A stretch of 64,000 nucleotides of DNA from Monilinia fructicola (taxonomy: Eukaryota > Ascomycota > Leotiomycetes > Helotiales > Sclerotiniaceae): NCBI GenBank assembly GCA_008692225.1, contig VICG01000007.1, positions 841,501 through 905,500 on the forward strand. The letters run 5' to 3'. The first letter of the stretch is position 1. Each line of letters starts with the position of its first letter. The position numbers and the translations under genes were made by a program. Positions 24,201 to 36,277 of the stretch are shown piece by piece. Under the pieces are notes generated by a model. The model did no database searches and was not told where the DNA came from. It saw nothing but the letters and a program-made list of their open reading frames with translations.

Positions 24201-24666
24201 ATGCGTTCCTCCACTGTCGCTTTCGCCGTTACCTTGGCCTTGGCCAATTCTGCATCAGTTCTAGCAACCGACGTTAGCTCGAGCCCTTCCACATCTTTGG
24301 ATGTCCTCGTCCCAGTAACCACTGCTTTGTCAACGGAAGCATCCACCTACAAGCCCGTATACCCATCTGGATCGGCGTACTCGTCCGGTCTCGTATCCAG
24401 TTCAAGTGTATCCGGCAAGCCACCTGTGTATGGCAACTCGACAACCCTCTCTACCGCCACTGCCTCTGGCGCCGGCACATCTACTGCCACTGCAACTACC
24501 GAAGTTCCTGGCGCTACAACTGGAGCTACCAAGACTGGACCTGCGGCAAGCGCGACCGCCTCAGCATCAAGCTCTGCTGCCGATGCTTTGTCATTGAGTG
24601 GAGCATCTTGGGGGTGTTGGAAGTCTCATGCTTGGTGGAATGGCTGTTCTCTTTGGCTTCTTCTAA
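24201..24666 (+). CDS. Small GPI-anchored Ser/Thr/Ala-rich secreted protein, frame broken near the C-terminus
   Basis: A signal peptide is evident (MRSSTVAFAVTLALANSASVLA). The body of about 115 residues is rich in Ser, Thr, Ala and Gly, with one NST glycosylation site, then ASSSAADALSLSGASWG. As written, the frame runs on to 24782 with an unusual Trp/Cys/Arg-rich tail of 193 aa total. One base fewer in the GGGGG run at 24610-24614 instead gives GVGSLMLGGMAVLFGFF and a stop at 24666, a standard hydrophobic GPI-signal tail, for 154 aa. I prefer the corrected reading because SGAS followed by a glycine-rich hydrophobic end is the usual architecture. No enzymatic domain; a wall or surface role is inferred from topology. 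Confidence 0.75.
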
Positions 24667-24782
24667 TCACGCCTTGTTTGACTGAGTTCACGATGGGATA
24701 CTTATATGATGGGGTTTGGAAATTCTGGATGAGGGTACGAAAAAGGGAAATGGGAGTTAATGAGAAGGATTCTTATATCTGA

Positions 24783-26468
24783 GTCCGCCATGTTGGATAC
24801 CTCTTGTCTTGATTTAATAATCATCCTGTATGGATTTAATAATTTGGTCTTACTTCTGGATGTTGTAGGCATACACTTTTTGATATTATCGATACCATGT
24901 TCTGTTCAATACTATACCGAATGGGCATTTAGCTGGCCTTTTTCCTCAAAAGCATCCAACTCTGCGTGAAGCGTTTTTACTCTTGATCGTCACGAATTGT
25001 TTTGTTTCGAGCTATTTCTTTCTTTGCACATAATTGTTTCACCAAGTCGCTCTAATACCTTCCACTGATCCAATCCACATACCTCCACGATGGTTACCTC
25101 TGCTTCTTCAAGTCTAAGTCTCGAAATTCGGCGATAATTGTCTTCGCTGAAGGCAAAAAAGAAAATCTTGCGCTCATTGTTATATCTGCAGTGCTAATCC
25201 TGTTTTGTTCGCATTGCCACCGCTAATTAATGTAGTCACATACCTGCTAGGGTGACAAATGGAGTTTTCGTGATGGTGAGAATCTTGTAGCTTGTACTCG
25301 AGTAGGCAAGCTGAAAGGAAGTTTGGTCAATCACCTACGTAAAACAAAAAAAGCACAACACGAACGGGATGAGGTGCTTTTTCTGTACTGACCGATTCCG
25401 TGCATATTGTTCGCTTATGTTCTTATTATGCAAGATACGTATGAATCTAAGGATAGAACGGACGAGTGGATCTTGCAGGCTGTCGTTCAGCTGCGATAGA
25501 AGGACCGCAGTTTGATTCTGCAACGTCTAGGTCTCTGGCTTTCCTGCTTTCCTTGAGAAGCATTTTAGCTCATGTATCTTTATTCGACGTTTCATACCCC
25601 ATGTAACTAACGAGCAAGCAATGCCGAAAGTGACATGTTGGCTGATCAACTACCAGCAGTCACACAAAGGTTTCCATCCAATGATACCTAGCCTTCGATT
25701 GTCCCAGAGAAGTCTCTCATACAGAGGCAAAATTGATTGTACATCATCTTGTGACCCTTATGTGGTTTCGGCTCATTGCTAGAAAGGTTATCCATCGATC
25801 TGGATTGCTATGGGAGAGGATGTAAGGTTTTTTCATTCTGCAACGGTAGTTATTGGGGAAGGAGCTGGTCAGAGAAATCCAGTTGAATAGTCCAGCTGGA
25901 ACGAATGCCGCATTTCGTATCTATCCCCAAGATTGGTGGTAGGCAGAGAAGATTATGGATATGTTAGATATTGCTTGTGAAATAATGATTAATTCTCGGT
26001 CCAAGAAAGTTAGGGTGCTGGTAGGAGTTGATAGACCTAGAGCCGGTTAAAATTTCCAGAATCTAAGATTCCTCACAAAGTAGGAAGGTCCAGAAATGAT
26101 GCGTTGTCATACTGAAAACATCCAGATATGGATTAGAAGTCCCCTGACAGTTCGAATCGCCATGGAGAACTGTGGGCATCAGTTAGTCTGTATAAGTTAT
26201 GCGTCTATCAATTTACCGAAGGTATCTGTCTATATCACCCGATTGATGTATAAGCGTTGAGCTTTCGATTCGATCTTAGATATTCAGTATATGAAGGCAG
26301 CCATAAACTTGGCATTGTATCTTGCTAGCAAGATTGTAGTGATTTCATTGTTCAACAGCCAAAACTTGCAAATTTGTCAAAAGTCAAAATAGATCCATCT
26401 ATATCGTAACATCTTGCCAATACCGAATAACTTTTTTGAGCGCATACATTCAGTTTCAAGTTACAGTA
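24783..26468. other. 1.7-kb intergenic region
   Basis: AT-rich, with only short frames (up to 69 codons) and no recognised motif or repeat. Confidence 0.5.
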
Positions 26469-27458
26469 TCACGATACACCATCTCCCAAACCTGGAATCA
26501 AAATCCAATCATATAAAATCCAATCCGTATAGCATCCCTCTGACAAGATAATCTCTGCAAGTTTCTCAGCCCAGGTAGCGGTTACATGGGTAAAATGTAA
26601 CGAGTTTCGCTCCCAAATCCAGTAGTTACTCCAGTTGTAGACCCAGTCTCTAACGTTTGGGTGCCTCAAGAGGTCGTTCTCAATAATCGAGATAGCATCC
26701 TGGTCCCAACTGTCTCCTTTGTTACATGGGTTTGGCAACACAACGGAGTTGATCTTTGCGCCGTCTTCAGATCTTCAGTAATCGGAGTATCTTCTTTTCA
26801 AGTCCATTTCCTTCAGACTACGCGTTTCATCCCCGTACACGGATCGAAGCAGATAGTTATGTGGGACCATCCTCCCAAGCCGATATCGAGGCCCCATCCA
26901 GGTGGCGAGAAGGATGGCGAGAGTTTTGCTTTCCAAGTCCGGCCAGCTATAGTGAGCAGCGAAATTATTCCAGGGTTGGTGGATTTGAAGTTCTGGTACA
27001 TTCTTTTGCACGTAACACCGAGACAAGCACGCATACATGGTGGAAGTTGACCCATGATAAGCTGGATTATCTCAGAGGGTATTGTGTTGATGCTGCCTTG
27101 CTGCTGCAGGGAAGCTTGAGAAGCTAGCGGGATTAATCAATATGACCGGTTCACGTTGAGAATATAGATAAGACCTACCAACTTGCTGTCTAGAAGCATT
27201 TTCATCGGGATTAAGATTATAGTTGATGATTTTGAGGTTATAGTTGAGACTTTTTTGATCATCATGCATACTGAATGTCGAGCCTCTCAATTTCTGTTCT
27301 ATATCGAGTATATACGTCATATAGATGACCTCTTGGTGTGGTAAGTTGTCGAAAAAATATGATTTTCGGAATGGCTTGTCGAAGATTTGTGTAGATAGTT
27401 CGTCCACGGAAGGGTCTAGATATTTATACAACATAACCTTGAGCCATGGTACTAACAA
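26469..27458 (-). pseudogene. Decayed F-box-like paralogue
   Basis: Exon 1 (27458-27179) and exon 2 (from 27114) are joined by intron 27178-27115 (GTAGGT, CAAG). Exon 2 begins with the F-box-like segment NTIPSEIIQLIMGQLPPCMRACLG and continues VTCKRMYQNFKSTNP. This closely parallels IDDLPPEIIKNIFGTLSPC and LGLTCGRLYAICKSHHP in the intact gene at 27860-28919. Further on, TLAILLATWMGPRYRLGRMVP parallels HLGDLIETWEGLRYY but lies in another frame, so one base is missing near 26943-26948 (about GCTGGCCGGACTTGG). The same frame then meets an in-frame TGA after LKRRYSDY (near 26773) before resuming (RSEDGAKINSVVLPNPCNKGDSW) to the stop at 26469. With one base added the exon sum is divisible by three, but the stop remains. 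Most likely a pseudogene; the first exon has no counterpart in the intact copy. Confidence 0.6.
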
Positions 27459-27859
27459 AACTATAGTAGGGGACGGTTGGCAAGTGCAATTATTGAAACT
27501 GTTGTACTACTAGTTTCTGGGACATTCTCTCAAGGAAGAATCTCTTTAAGAAGGTCTTCTGGTGACCATTTATTACGAACAATGAAATTTCATGGCATAG
27601 TCGCCCGAGTTCCAAAGGTATCTTTGCTATATCATATCTGAAAATGCCTCAATTCTAAGCAGGATAATAGGCAATCCTTTAAATCTGATTTTATGGCTGT
27701 ATGATGCGAAGAATCATGATGATTCCAGACCCCAAAGGATCTTTGTGGATATCAAGTCATCTACCGTAGATTCAATATAGATAATTGAATCACCCTGAAG
27801 CTCTATGAATTTGAGAAATTCTTAATATATACATTTAGATCCATAAGCTCTTAACATAC
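27459..27859. other. Divergent promoter space between the two F-box-like genes
   Basis: 400 bp between two head-to-head genes. AT-rich; no strong TATA box or repeat was seen. Confidence 0.5.
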
Positions 27860-28919
27860 ATGGCTTCCAAACTGTTAATGGACCTGAAAAAGCAGGAGGC
27901 AACTGATGTTGAAAGTGGCGAAGAGTTTTTTGACTTAGAAATAGCCTCGAATCCTAAGCATGTGGAGGTAGATGATCATGTGCTTCAGTCCAGGAGACTT
28001 CTCTCGGTTTCAAACAAACATTCGAGAAGTAAGAATTTGGGTAAGCTCGTCCGTCATTAGTGGGCGGGATAGTATGGCTAATTGATATCATTGTACAGGT
28101 GAAATCACCAAGAACGAAAATCAGACCACAACCATTGATGATCTGCCACCCGAGATCATCAAGAATATCTTTGGTACTCTTAGTCCATGTATGATTGCAT
28201 GTCTAGGTCTCACATGTGGTCGATTGTATGCTATTTGCAAGAGTCATCATCCGATGCCCTTCAGCCTGACTCTACACGTTGACCGGCCCTATCACCCAGC
28301 TGATAACCCACAGTTTTGCAATCCTATGTACTGTATTTATTATCCACCTGGAACCGATATTTTTGTGCCGAAGTTCACGAGACCGGAACGTTTGAGATTC
28401 AGAAGATCACTCTCTTCTAACTTTATACCAGACGCTTGGTATCCTCGCCACAATGGTCATTTAGGGGATCTAATCGAAACCTGGGAAGGACTTCGCTATT
28501 ATCGAAAGACATGGCTAAATGTCCGAGAAGGTCCAAATAGTTCCATCGTCAAATATATCTCACTCTCTGTATATAACTCTAGCAACGAAAATTGTAAGGC
28601 GAAGCTAGCTCTTCAAGATAGATTTTCGGATTTTTATCGCAAGGAGCCTAGTAGAGCTCAGGTTTTGATAGCATACCAGGAATATATACGAAGATTTGAG
28701 GAGAAAGAGTCTATTCTGCCAAATCCGCACCAGATGGCACCCCAGGATTGGCTGCTCCAGGCAAAGGAAATAATCTTGGGAGATAGACTCAACCATGGAT
28801 CGAAGGGAAGATGGGCAAAATTTTGGGCAAACTATCTTGTTGGCAAAAATTGTACAGATTTTCCTGACGAGTTGTCTCTTTATTTTTTCTCTCAGTGGAG
28901 AGAAATGGTGGGTTTGTGA
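27860..28919 (+). CDS. F-box-like domain protein
   Basis: Two exons (27860-28040 and 28099-28919) give 333 aa. The intron of 58 nt has GTAAGC and TACAG ends. After an acidic 60-residue leader (MASKLLMDLKKQEATDVESG), the spliced protein reads TIDDLPPEIIKNIFGTLSPC and LGLTCGRLYAICKSHHP. This is the pattern of fungal F-box-like domains (LPxEIxxxI..L.....CxxLxxTCxxxY). A conserved LGDLIETWEGLRYYRKTW block follows. Such proteins may recruit substrates to SCF ubiquitin ligases, but no substrate-binding repeat is visible. The frame is intact. It is paired head-to-head with a decayed relative, which suggests a local inverted duplication. Confidence 0.75.
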
Positions 28920-29725
28920 ACACGAAAGGAGCTATACATTCTGAGGTGAATTGATTGACTACGTATCAAGACCTGATCTTGAATCATAGCTGGTGGCTCT
29001 GATAATAGGTACTTCTAATTCATAACAAAGGCAAAGATTCATTACGGGACCTTTTTCTATGAGTGTGTGATTTAAAAACCACCTGTATCATTCTACAATC
29101 TGTCGCCTGCATACGGATTTCTACTTTACCGCTATTCAAAAGACTGAACTTGATATACCGGAGCTTGAAATATTTGATACTTCAAGTACCTAGTAGCTCC
29201 AGCAACAGCACAATAATAATAGTAACTGTAATATTAGTAACGATATCAAAATTTAAGATTTCTCCTCGAAAAACACTAATTATATCTTAGTATTAGTTCG
29301 AACTTCATGGATTTATATAAGGAACCCCTAATCTCTATGACCGTAACTAATCCCAGAATCGTAGTACCCTAGGGTTACTCGCAACTTTGAAAAATAAAGA
29401 CTGCTCCCATAGTGATTTGGACCTACCAATGATCACACATCCTTCATCAGCTACCTGGTCTCTAGACGTCAAGTTGCAACATTGTATCAAGTTTCTTTCC
29501 ACATGTGCTGCAAAGGGTCGCTTCCACCCCCTGAAGCAGATACTTGGTACTGTACCCCACCATGACCCCGCAAAGTACAGGCTCCACATCGCTAATATAG
29601 AGGCTATCAGGGTGCATGATTGTGGGGGTTGGGCTATTGTGGCGCGTGAACTTTAACTTCGAGCATAAAGCTTCATCTAAAGTCCAAGAGAGAGTCCAGT
29701 ATTATCATCATCATCACCAAACAAC
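28920..29725. other. Intergenic region
   Basis: About 800 bp. AT-rich with small frames only. The last 25 bp before the next start are ATCATC-rich leader. Confidence 0.5.
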
Positions 29726-32700
29726 ATGTCCGCTGAAATCATATGTCATCCGCTTTTAGGTCAGACAACAGTGATTTCTGCAGATCAGGTAAAGTTACAC
29801 GATTCATTTGCTGTCTTCATGACCAAGCGGCTTAGATGGTTTAGGTTGATGTTACGGTTGCGTTGCGTCCCCAGGATGTTGAAGATACCGACTGGGAAGT
29901 AGCACTATGGCATGATAGCACGCAAGACATGAGCTGGGAGCAGCTTGATCTTGCCCAGCTCCATAATGGTATTCCGATAGTAAGTATATCACATAGATAC
30001 TATGCGATTGAATTGACAAAATAAGCAAAGCTTACAGAAGACGCTCGAAGTCCAGCCTTTTTCTTCTCAAACACTTTGAAACGATCCTCGATAAAGGAGG
30101 GCGTAATTCATTATACTATCAAGTACAGAAAAATCGGACAATCAGCCTGGAACTGGGTGAATGATAATCCCAGTCCCGTTGGTGACGCGGAGATCATTTT
30201 TCAGAAACCATTACCTCTCATACCACTGCCTGCCATAGAGGAGTACATATCCAATCTATCAGAATATCTAACTGTCAAATATCAAGGAACGCATGAAGTA
30301 TCTGAATTGCCTATATGGACTCTCACATACTCGATAGCTGCCACAAACGCTTCAGCTACCGAACCAAGTGTCCAACGCATCAACATGGGATTTCCCATGG
30401 ACTTCACAAGATACTTTGCTCTGGTGAAGCGAATGAATTTCTGGCTAATACCTCGTCATGGTAAGTGCAGATTTGAATTGGGCGAAGATGATTGCCAATT
30501 CTATTCGGGAAATGTTGAATCGAGAAAAGAGGAGGCCATTCTTCTGTCTTTTCTCAGATACGATGGAACACATTTCGTCATGCTTGCATTGAGCATGGAT
30601 GGTATTGTAACTACGCTCACATCCGGCAAAGATGGGAGTATTGTCATGACAGCAAAGAACGAGAATGAGCAAGAAAGAAAAGGGACTGTGATTTGTGCTG
30701 TTGGTAAAAGTGTAGAGGACGGTATTGCGGCAACAATGGACCATGCAAAACGCCTGGTTCGGGAAAGCTTGAAACCAGGCTCGATTCTGGATGAAATGAA
30801 CGATCATCAACAAGATGTTCCAGAGCTCAAACGCAAGAAAGATTTTCATGATGGTCTGGTATACTGCACGTGGAATTCTCTCGGTCCTACGTTGACGTCG
30901 ACTACTCTCTTTTCCGCGCTGGATGATTTGACCGCCTCCTCTATCTACCCATCTACGATTATGATAGACGACGGCTGGCAATCTATAACCTCTTTCGGCT
31001 CAGAAACCTTTCCCACTCAGCATCGTTGGTCAAGATTTGAAGCATCTTCAACATCATTTCCAGAAGGTCTTACGAATCTTTCCTTGCGAATCAGAAAGTC
31101 CTATCCATGGATCAAAAATATCGGTGTTTGGCACGGCATTTTTGGATACTGGGGTGGTATTGATCCGGAAAGTGAGATTGGTCAGAGATATAAATTAAGA
31201 TGGGTGGAAATTGATAATCATCATCGTAGTGGAATGTGGGTTGTTGATGCTTGTGACGTGAGGAGATTTTATGATGATTTCTATTCGTAAGTTCTGCCGT
31301 CTTCTCATGTCATGCCGTGGCGACAATGAGGTGTGATCTTAATTTGGGCCACGAATTCCATGTTACCACGTCCTTGGGTACCCCATATCAAGGACTTCTC
31401 GTGGAATTGTGCAAATTTCATGAGAGCAATGATGTCCACTTTCCAAGTTGAATTGAAGCATTACGTTACATTCATCCATTTGTGAAGAAGAAGCACCTCT
31501 TTCCCTTCGCCCAAAATGCTTCTATAAAGTTCCAAGACGCAGATATGGAACTAACAGTACCCATAGATTTCTCATCAGCAGTGGCATAAACGCAATAAAG
31601 CTAGATACTCAAGGACTACTCGCCGATCTCAAAAATGCCAAAGACAGAAGAGAATTGATAGCCACATATCAAGATGCAATCCACAAAAGCTTGGCTTACC
31701 ACTTCGAGGATCGAGTGATCTCATGCATGTCGCAATATCCATCCAACATATTCTCCCCCCAGATATTACTTTCATCGTCAAACCATGGTCCTGGGAGGAT
31801 AGCCATGCGGAATTCCGATGATTTTTGGCCAGATGAAATTTCTTCTCATCCCTGGTACGTTTCAATCTTCACTTCTTAGACCCCGCACGAAACACACCAC
31901 TTTCTTCGATCCAGATCCCTAAGGTTTGACCATCCGCCAAACACTCTAACAGAATCCAGGCACGTTCACGCCAACTCCCATACCGCCCACCTAACCACCC
32001 ACCTGGAAAACATCATCCCAGACTGGGATATGTTCCAAACCGCCTCCTCCTCTTCCTCCTACCCCTCCTACCACGCCGCCGCCCGTGCTCTCTCAGGCTC
32101 TCTCCTATCCCTCACCGACGCTCCCGGATACCACGACACCAGGCTCTTGTCCCAACTCACCTGCCCCCCCTTCCAGATCCCCCGCTCCCCCACCTCAAAA
32201 ACACCCCCTCGCACTCCCCCCCGCGTTCTCCGCGTCAATCCCGCAAAATCCACCCACGTCTACAGCAGCTCAAGCGACCATCGCATGTTAATACTCCGCA
32301 CTTCTACCATCGACACCGGCATTCCAATCCTAGGCTTCTTCAATCCCCACCCGTCAAAATCCATAACAGAGATCATCAGCCTGGAGGATTTCCCGCCCCC
32401 TCCACCACCCTCCTCCCCTCCCAACGCAGCCCCAAAATCCATCATCCGCGCCGCCCCCGCCCGCGCCCTCTCCGCCCCCGCCCGCAAGATCCTCCTCGCG
32501 CTCCCCCCCCACGGCCACCAGATCCTCACCGCGCACCCCCTCCACCTCCACCCCCTCGCCCCGCCGCCCCTCGACATCGCCCTCCTCGGCCTAACCAACC
32601 AAGCCGTCAGCACCGCGCCCATAACCTCGCTCCGCCCCCGCCTCTCCGCAACCCGCACATCCCTCAACGCCACCCTCCAAATCAAAGGGACGGGCCTCCT

Positions 32701-33046
32701 AGCCTTCTACGTCGCCACCCCTCGAACGGGCCCGGGGCCCGGAAGACGTCCCGCCGTCTCCACGCTTCGGATTGCGGGGCGTGATCTTTCGCGATTCGTG
32801 CGTGGGGAAGGGAGTGTGAGGACGGAGGCGTGTGGTTCGACGGGATGCCCATCTCAAGATGGGTATGTGATCTCTATTGATCTTGGGGTGGTTATGGATT
32901 TGCGATGGAGGGAGCTTGTGGATATGGATGTGGATGTGGATGTAGATCTGGATCTGGATATGGATATGGATATAAATGGTCGGGATGAGATGAGTGGTGA
33001 AGATGGCGGGGAGGATGTACTGGTGGAAGTGGGAATTATTGTGTGA
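29726..33046 (+). CDS. Raffinose synthase / Sip1-type glycoside hydrolase family 36 protein
   Basis: Five exons (29726-29788, 29875-29979, 30031-31286, 31567-31854, 31960-33046) give 932 aa. Diagnostic segments: TMIDDGWQSITSF, WIKNIGVWHGIFGYWGG, the nucleophile region SSGINAIKLDTQG, the acid/base region RNSDDFWPD followed by SHPWHVHAN, and IPDWDMFQT, HAAARALSG and LTDAPGYHD. Family members transfer or hydrolyse alpha-galactosyl groups; the substrate here cannot be told. The acceptor of intron 2 is taken at 30030 (CAAAG); the next CAG at 30037 would put the gene out of frame. Intron 3 is long (280 nt). The last exon is odd: 32030-32730 is extremely C-rich on the coding strand, with inserted proline runs (FPPPPPPSSPP) and Ala/Pro/Leu-rich filler around recognisable family blocks. 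The C-terminus has an acidic DVDVDVDLDLDMDMD repeat from a GATATG-type hexamer. No frame lesion. Confidence 0.9.
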
Positions 33047-33359
33047 CGGAGGGGATTTGGGGATTGAGATAGAACCTAGGACTATATGTGCCGCGATATG
33101 TAGAATAGAAGATGAAGGGGTGCTGATCACGATTGTGTTGCATGGTATTTTGAGGGGTTTTGGTATTCTATGTGAGCTGTCATCTCACCGCAGTACTTTT
33201 CTCCATGTGAATAAACCTTGTGCCATAAAAGCAATGAATGCAGTGCTTTGATCCGTTTGTAGGCCAATACAGTGAACAATGCAAGGGGAACCATATGCTT
33301 CGATGCAATTTGGCGTAGAATGTATTAGCCTGTGCCCCAACATCTCCAGACGCATGCCT
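33047..33359. other. Short 3'-3' intergenic space
   Basis: 312 bp between the convergent GH36 and diflavin reductase genes. It probably holds both 3' ends. No other feature seen. Confidence 0.5.
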
Positions 33360-36080
33360 CTACCATGTCTCCTGAATATATCTCTTCAACTTCTCCATGT
33401 TCGCGATAAAAGCCTCCGCCTCCGCTTCACTCATCTTCCCATCGACCTGCAAAACATGCAAGAAAGCCAGCCTCACACCTTTGGGCATGCCACCTGAGCT
33501 ACCACAAACATAGATCAATGCGTTCTCCTTCAGCAACATTCTACAAATACCCTCCCCCTGCTTCTTGATCTCATCTTGCACGTAGACCTTCTGAGGACCA
33601 TCTCTGGAGAATACAGGGCGTACAGAAACTCCCAAAGCCCCTTTGGTTAGCCATTCGTCACCGTAGAAGTAGTCCGCATCACGATTGCGACCACCATAAA
33701 CGAGGCACGCCTTGCCGAATACTAAGGGATGATCGCTTGGGATTTTCATTCTTTGCAAGGCGCGATCATAGAGTAACGATCGTATAGGCGCGATTCCCGT
33801 ACCTGCAGCGACCATAATAAGCGGACTTTCGAGCTGGAGGCGAGGCTTTTCGGAAAAGGTTTGGTTTATGTTGTGCTTGACAGTGAGTCTGGATCTTCTC
33901 GAAATGGAAGCTAGATAGCGAGAACAGAGACCATTGCGTATTTTTTGAAGAACGGTACGGTATCTGACAATAGCGACAAGGATTTGAAAGTGGGCAAAAG
34001 GGGCATCTTTCTTTTCAGTCAAGTGTAAGCTACCACCTGAGCAGATGCTGAATTCTCGACCTCGAATGACGGGAAACATGGTGGTGGCATGTTTCCAAGG
34101 AAGCTTGACACTGGGAAAGTCTTGAAGAGTTTCAAGGATGCTGCGGCGAGGCCGAGACGTGTAATCGTAAAACTCATCGGTGTAGAGAGGATCTTGAAAC
34201 TCGAGGAGACGTGCCTTGTGCATCGGATCATCTGTATGGTTTGCCATAATTTTGAAGAAGTGGCGTTTGGGAATAGCTTGAAAATCGAGGTTATGTATCA
34301 ATAGTTCCCGTAGCGTTTGATCATCGTCAATTGGATAGAGGCCGGGTTGTAATGATACCAAGTCTTTGGCAGCGAACCAATCAGGTGTTCTTGCATGGAA
34401 GTGTAATTTCAAATCCGCCACGTCGTTCCATTCCATCAAGTCAATGAGAGTCTGGACATCCTCGGGAAAGTTTTTTGGGTGTATCGATATCGTATCGCCA
34501 GCCAGGAACGTTTTTGCTTTATCTGCTTTTACTCTAAAAGTGATTTCGCGAACATCTTGCCAGTGACTAGTAGGAGTGACGCGCTTGTTTTGTACGACCA
34601 TCACCTCAAATGCGCCGGGAAGATCAGGTAGAGGTGCGGTCTTGGGCATTACCCTATCGATCGTTTCTAATCCATCTTGAGAGAAATCAGTCAATCGGCT
34701 TGAGGGTTTTGGATCATCAAATCCAAGCCCTGATGTGTCCACCATCGTTGAGCTATCTGAGATAGATGGTTGTTGCAAGTTAACATCCACTTCACCGAGA
34801 GTCTCTTGATCAGGAACAGAAGTTGTAGGTAAAGGTAAAGTGGAGGTGTTTAAATCCTCTGCAGAAGCAGAAGCGAGTTTACTTTTTGATGAATCGAATT
34901 TCGTTTGATCAATTTTATCATCATCTTCTAGTGGTGAATATAACTTCTCAGGAATCGTAGAAGATTCATTTTTGATCTCCAACCAATATTTTGGAGGTAG
35001 AAGAACCCCATCAGGAATTTGTTCTAAGCCATCTGGTAATGGAAATGATTCGAGGAGTTTCTTTCTCAGGTCAATATACCAAGATAGGAAAGTACCATCA
35101 ATGCTATTTCATGTTAGAGGATTGAGTAAGTACAGAGGAAGGAGGTAGGTGAGTATCAAGAGGTATAAGAATTGAAAGTTGAAGAGAGAAAAGAAAAGGG
35201 GGGAGAGAATGAGGAGGAGAGAGGAAGGAGAAGGTAATAAATAGAAGAAGAGAAGAGGGAAGGTAATAAATAGAAGAGAAAAGAGAAAAGAGAAAAGAGA
35301 AAATATAGAAAATGGAAAATATAACATAACATAACAGATTATATCATAAAACAAACAAATATATAAAGATATTGTAATAAATGTAAAAAACTTTCCTACT
35401 CGAGTATAAAGATTTTACGTACCCTTCTTCATGTTGTTCATCACCCTCACCTCTTGGATATATTTCTTTCCCACCTAATTGTTCCAACCTCTTATGTAAT
35501 TTACGAGCTGCAAAATTAAATCTATAAAAAAAGTTAGTATTATTCAGTATGAGTTGGAGATTCATTTGTCATTTCTCCTTTCTATCCTTTCTTCTTTCTT
35601 CCTTCTTCTTTCTTCCTTCTTTCCTCCCTCCCTCCCCTCCACCAACATCATTCGCATATCAACACATCAACGTGGATCGAACCTACTTTGCATAAGAACT
35701 ATCACCGAGACCAAAAGTGGTAAAGTTCACGTGACTCAAACAATCCGGAGGCAAACGCTTTCTCAAAAGACTATTCCAAAAACTTCCTTGCATTCTTGGG
35801 AAATTCCCCTTGTCCTGTAGTTGAGATGGTAAATATAACCAGAGTATATTTCGATAGTTCTCTCTGTTCAAAGGGTTCAAATAAGTATATCTTCATCAGA
35901 TCCCAAGACAGCATCACATACGATGTCGGCCAAATCCATTTCAATCACCCTTGTCATGAAATGAAGTCTCTCCATAACACGACCTAACTCTTCGGCCACA
36001 TCTTGCGAATTTCCAGTTTCACTTCCATAAAGGATGAGTGCACTTCTATCATGCCGTTGACCATTGAGAATTTCAGACAT
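33360..36080 (-). CDS. TAH18: NADPH-dependent diflavin oxidoreductase, Tah18/NDOR1 family
   Basis: Donates electrons from NADPH through FAD and FMN to Dre2 in cytosolic Fe-S protein assembly; essential in yeast. Domains: flavodoxin (LILYGSETGNSQDVAEELGR; FTISTTGQGEFPKNA; FTTFGLGDSSYAKFNFAARK), then FAD-binding (REFSICSGG) and NADPH-binding (IMVAAGTGIAPIRSLLYDR; LIYVCGSSGGMP), ending KLKRYIQETW. Exons: 36080-35922, 35863-35687, 35521-35423 and 35103-33360. Introns: 58, 165 and 319 nt; the last two are long and full of purine or pyrimidine low-complexity sequence. In exon 2 the family frame (EFPKNARKF) must shift to WNSLLRKRLPPDC at the A-run 35778-35782 (TTTTT on the coding strand). One T fewer restores ARKFWNSLL and makes the exon sum divisible by three (725 aa). 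As an intact Tah18 should be needed for life, this lesion is probably an assembly error. Confidence 0.92.
35128..35340. repeat. Purine-rich (GA/GGA) low-complexity tract inside a Tah18 intron
   Basis: About 210 bp of almost pure A and G on the plus strand (polypyrimidine on the transcribed strand of the gene), within the third intron. A shorter C/T-rich tract at 35565-35640 lies in the second intron. Confidence 0.75.
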
Positions 36081-36277
36081 CTGATCTGATTGATGATTGG
36101 TTGAAGGTTGGTGGTAATGACAAATGTAAGAAGTGAAAATATAAAAAATAAAAATATATCAATATACAAATATAATAAAATGTCAATATACGAGTAGTGA
36201 AAAGTTCATTCTCGTGACTTGTTACATTATCATACCTAGATACTTGTAGAGTGATTGATAGAATCAGCTGGAGTCAG

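Noticed and set aside
26150..26158. GTTCGAATC, resembling a tRNA T-loop
   Set aside because: Flanking bases do not form a T-stem or acceptor stem, and no anticodon arm is found upstream.
29980..30076. Apparent frameshift in a T run of the GH36 gene
   Set aside because: Using the acceptor at 30030 instead of 30037 keeps the frame without any correction.
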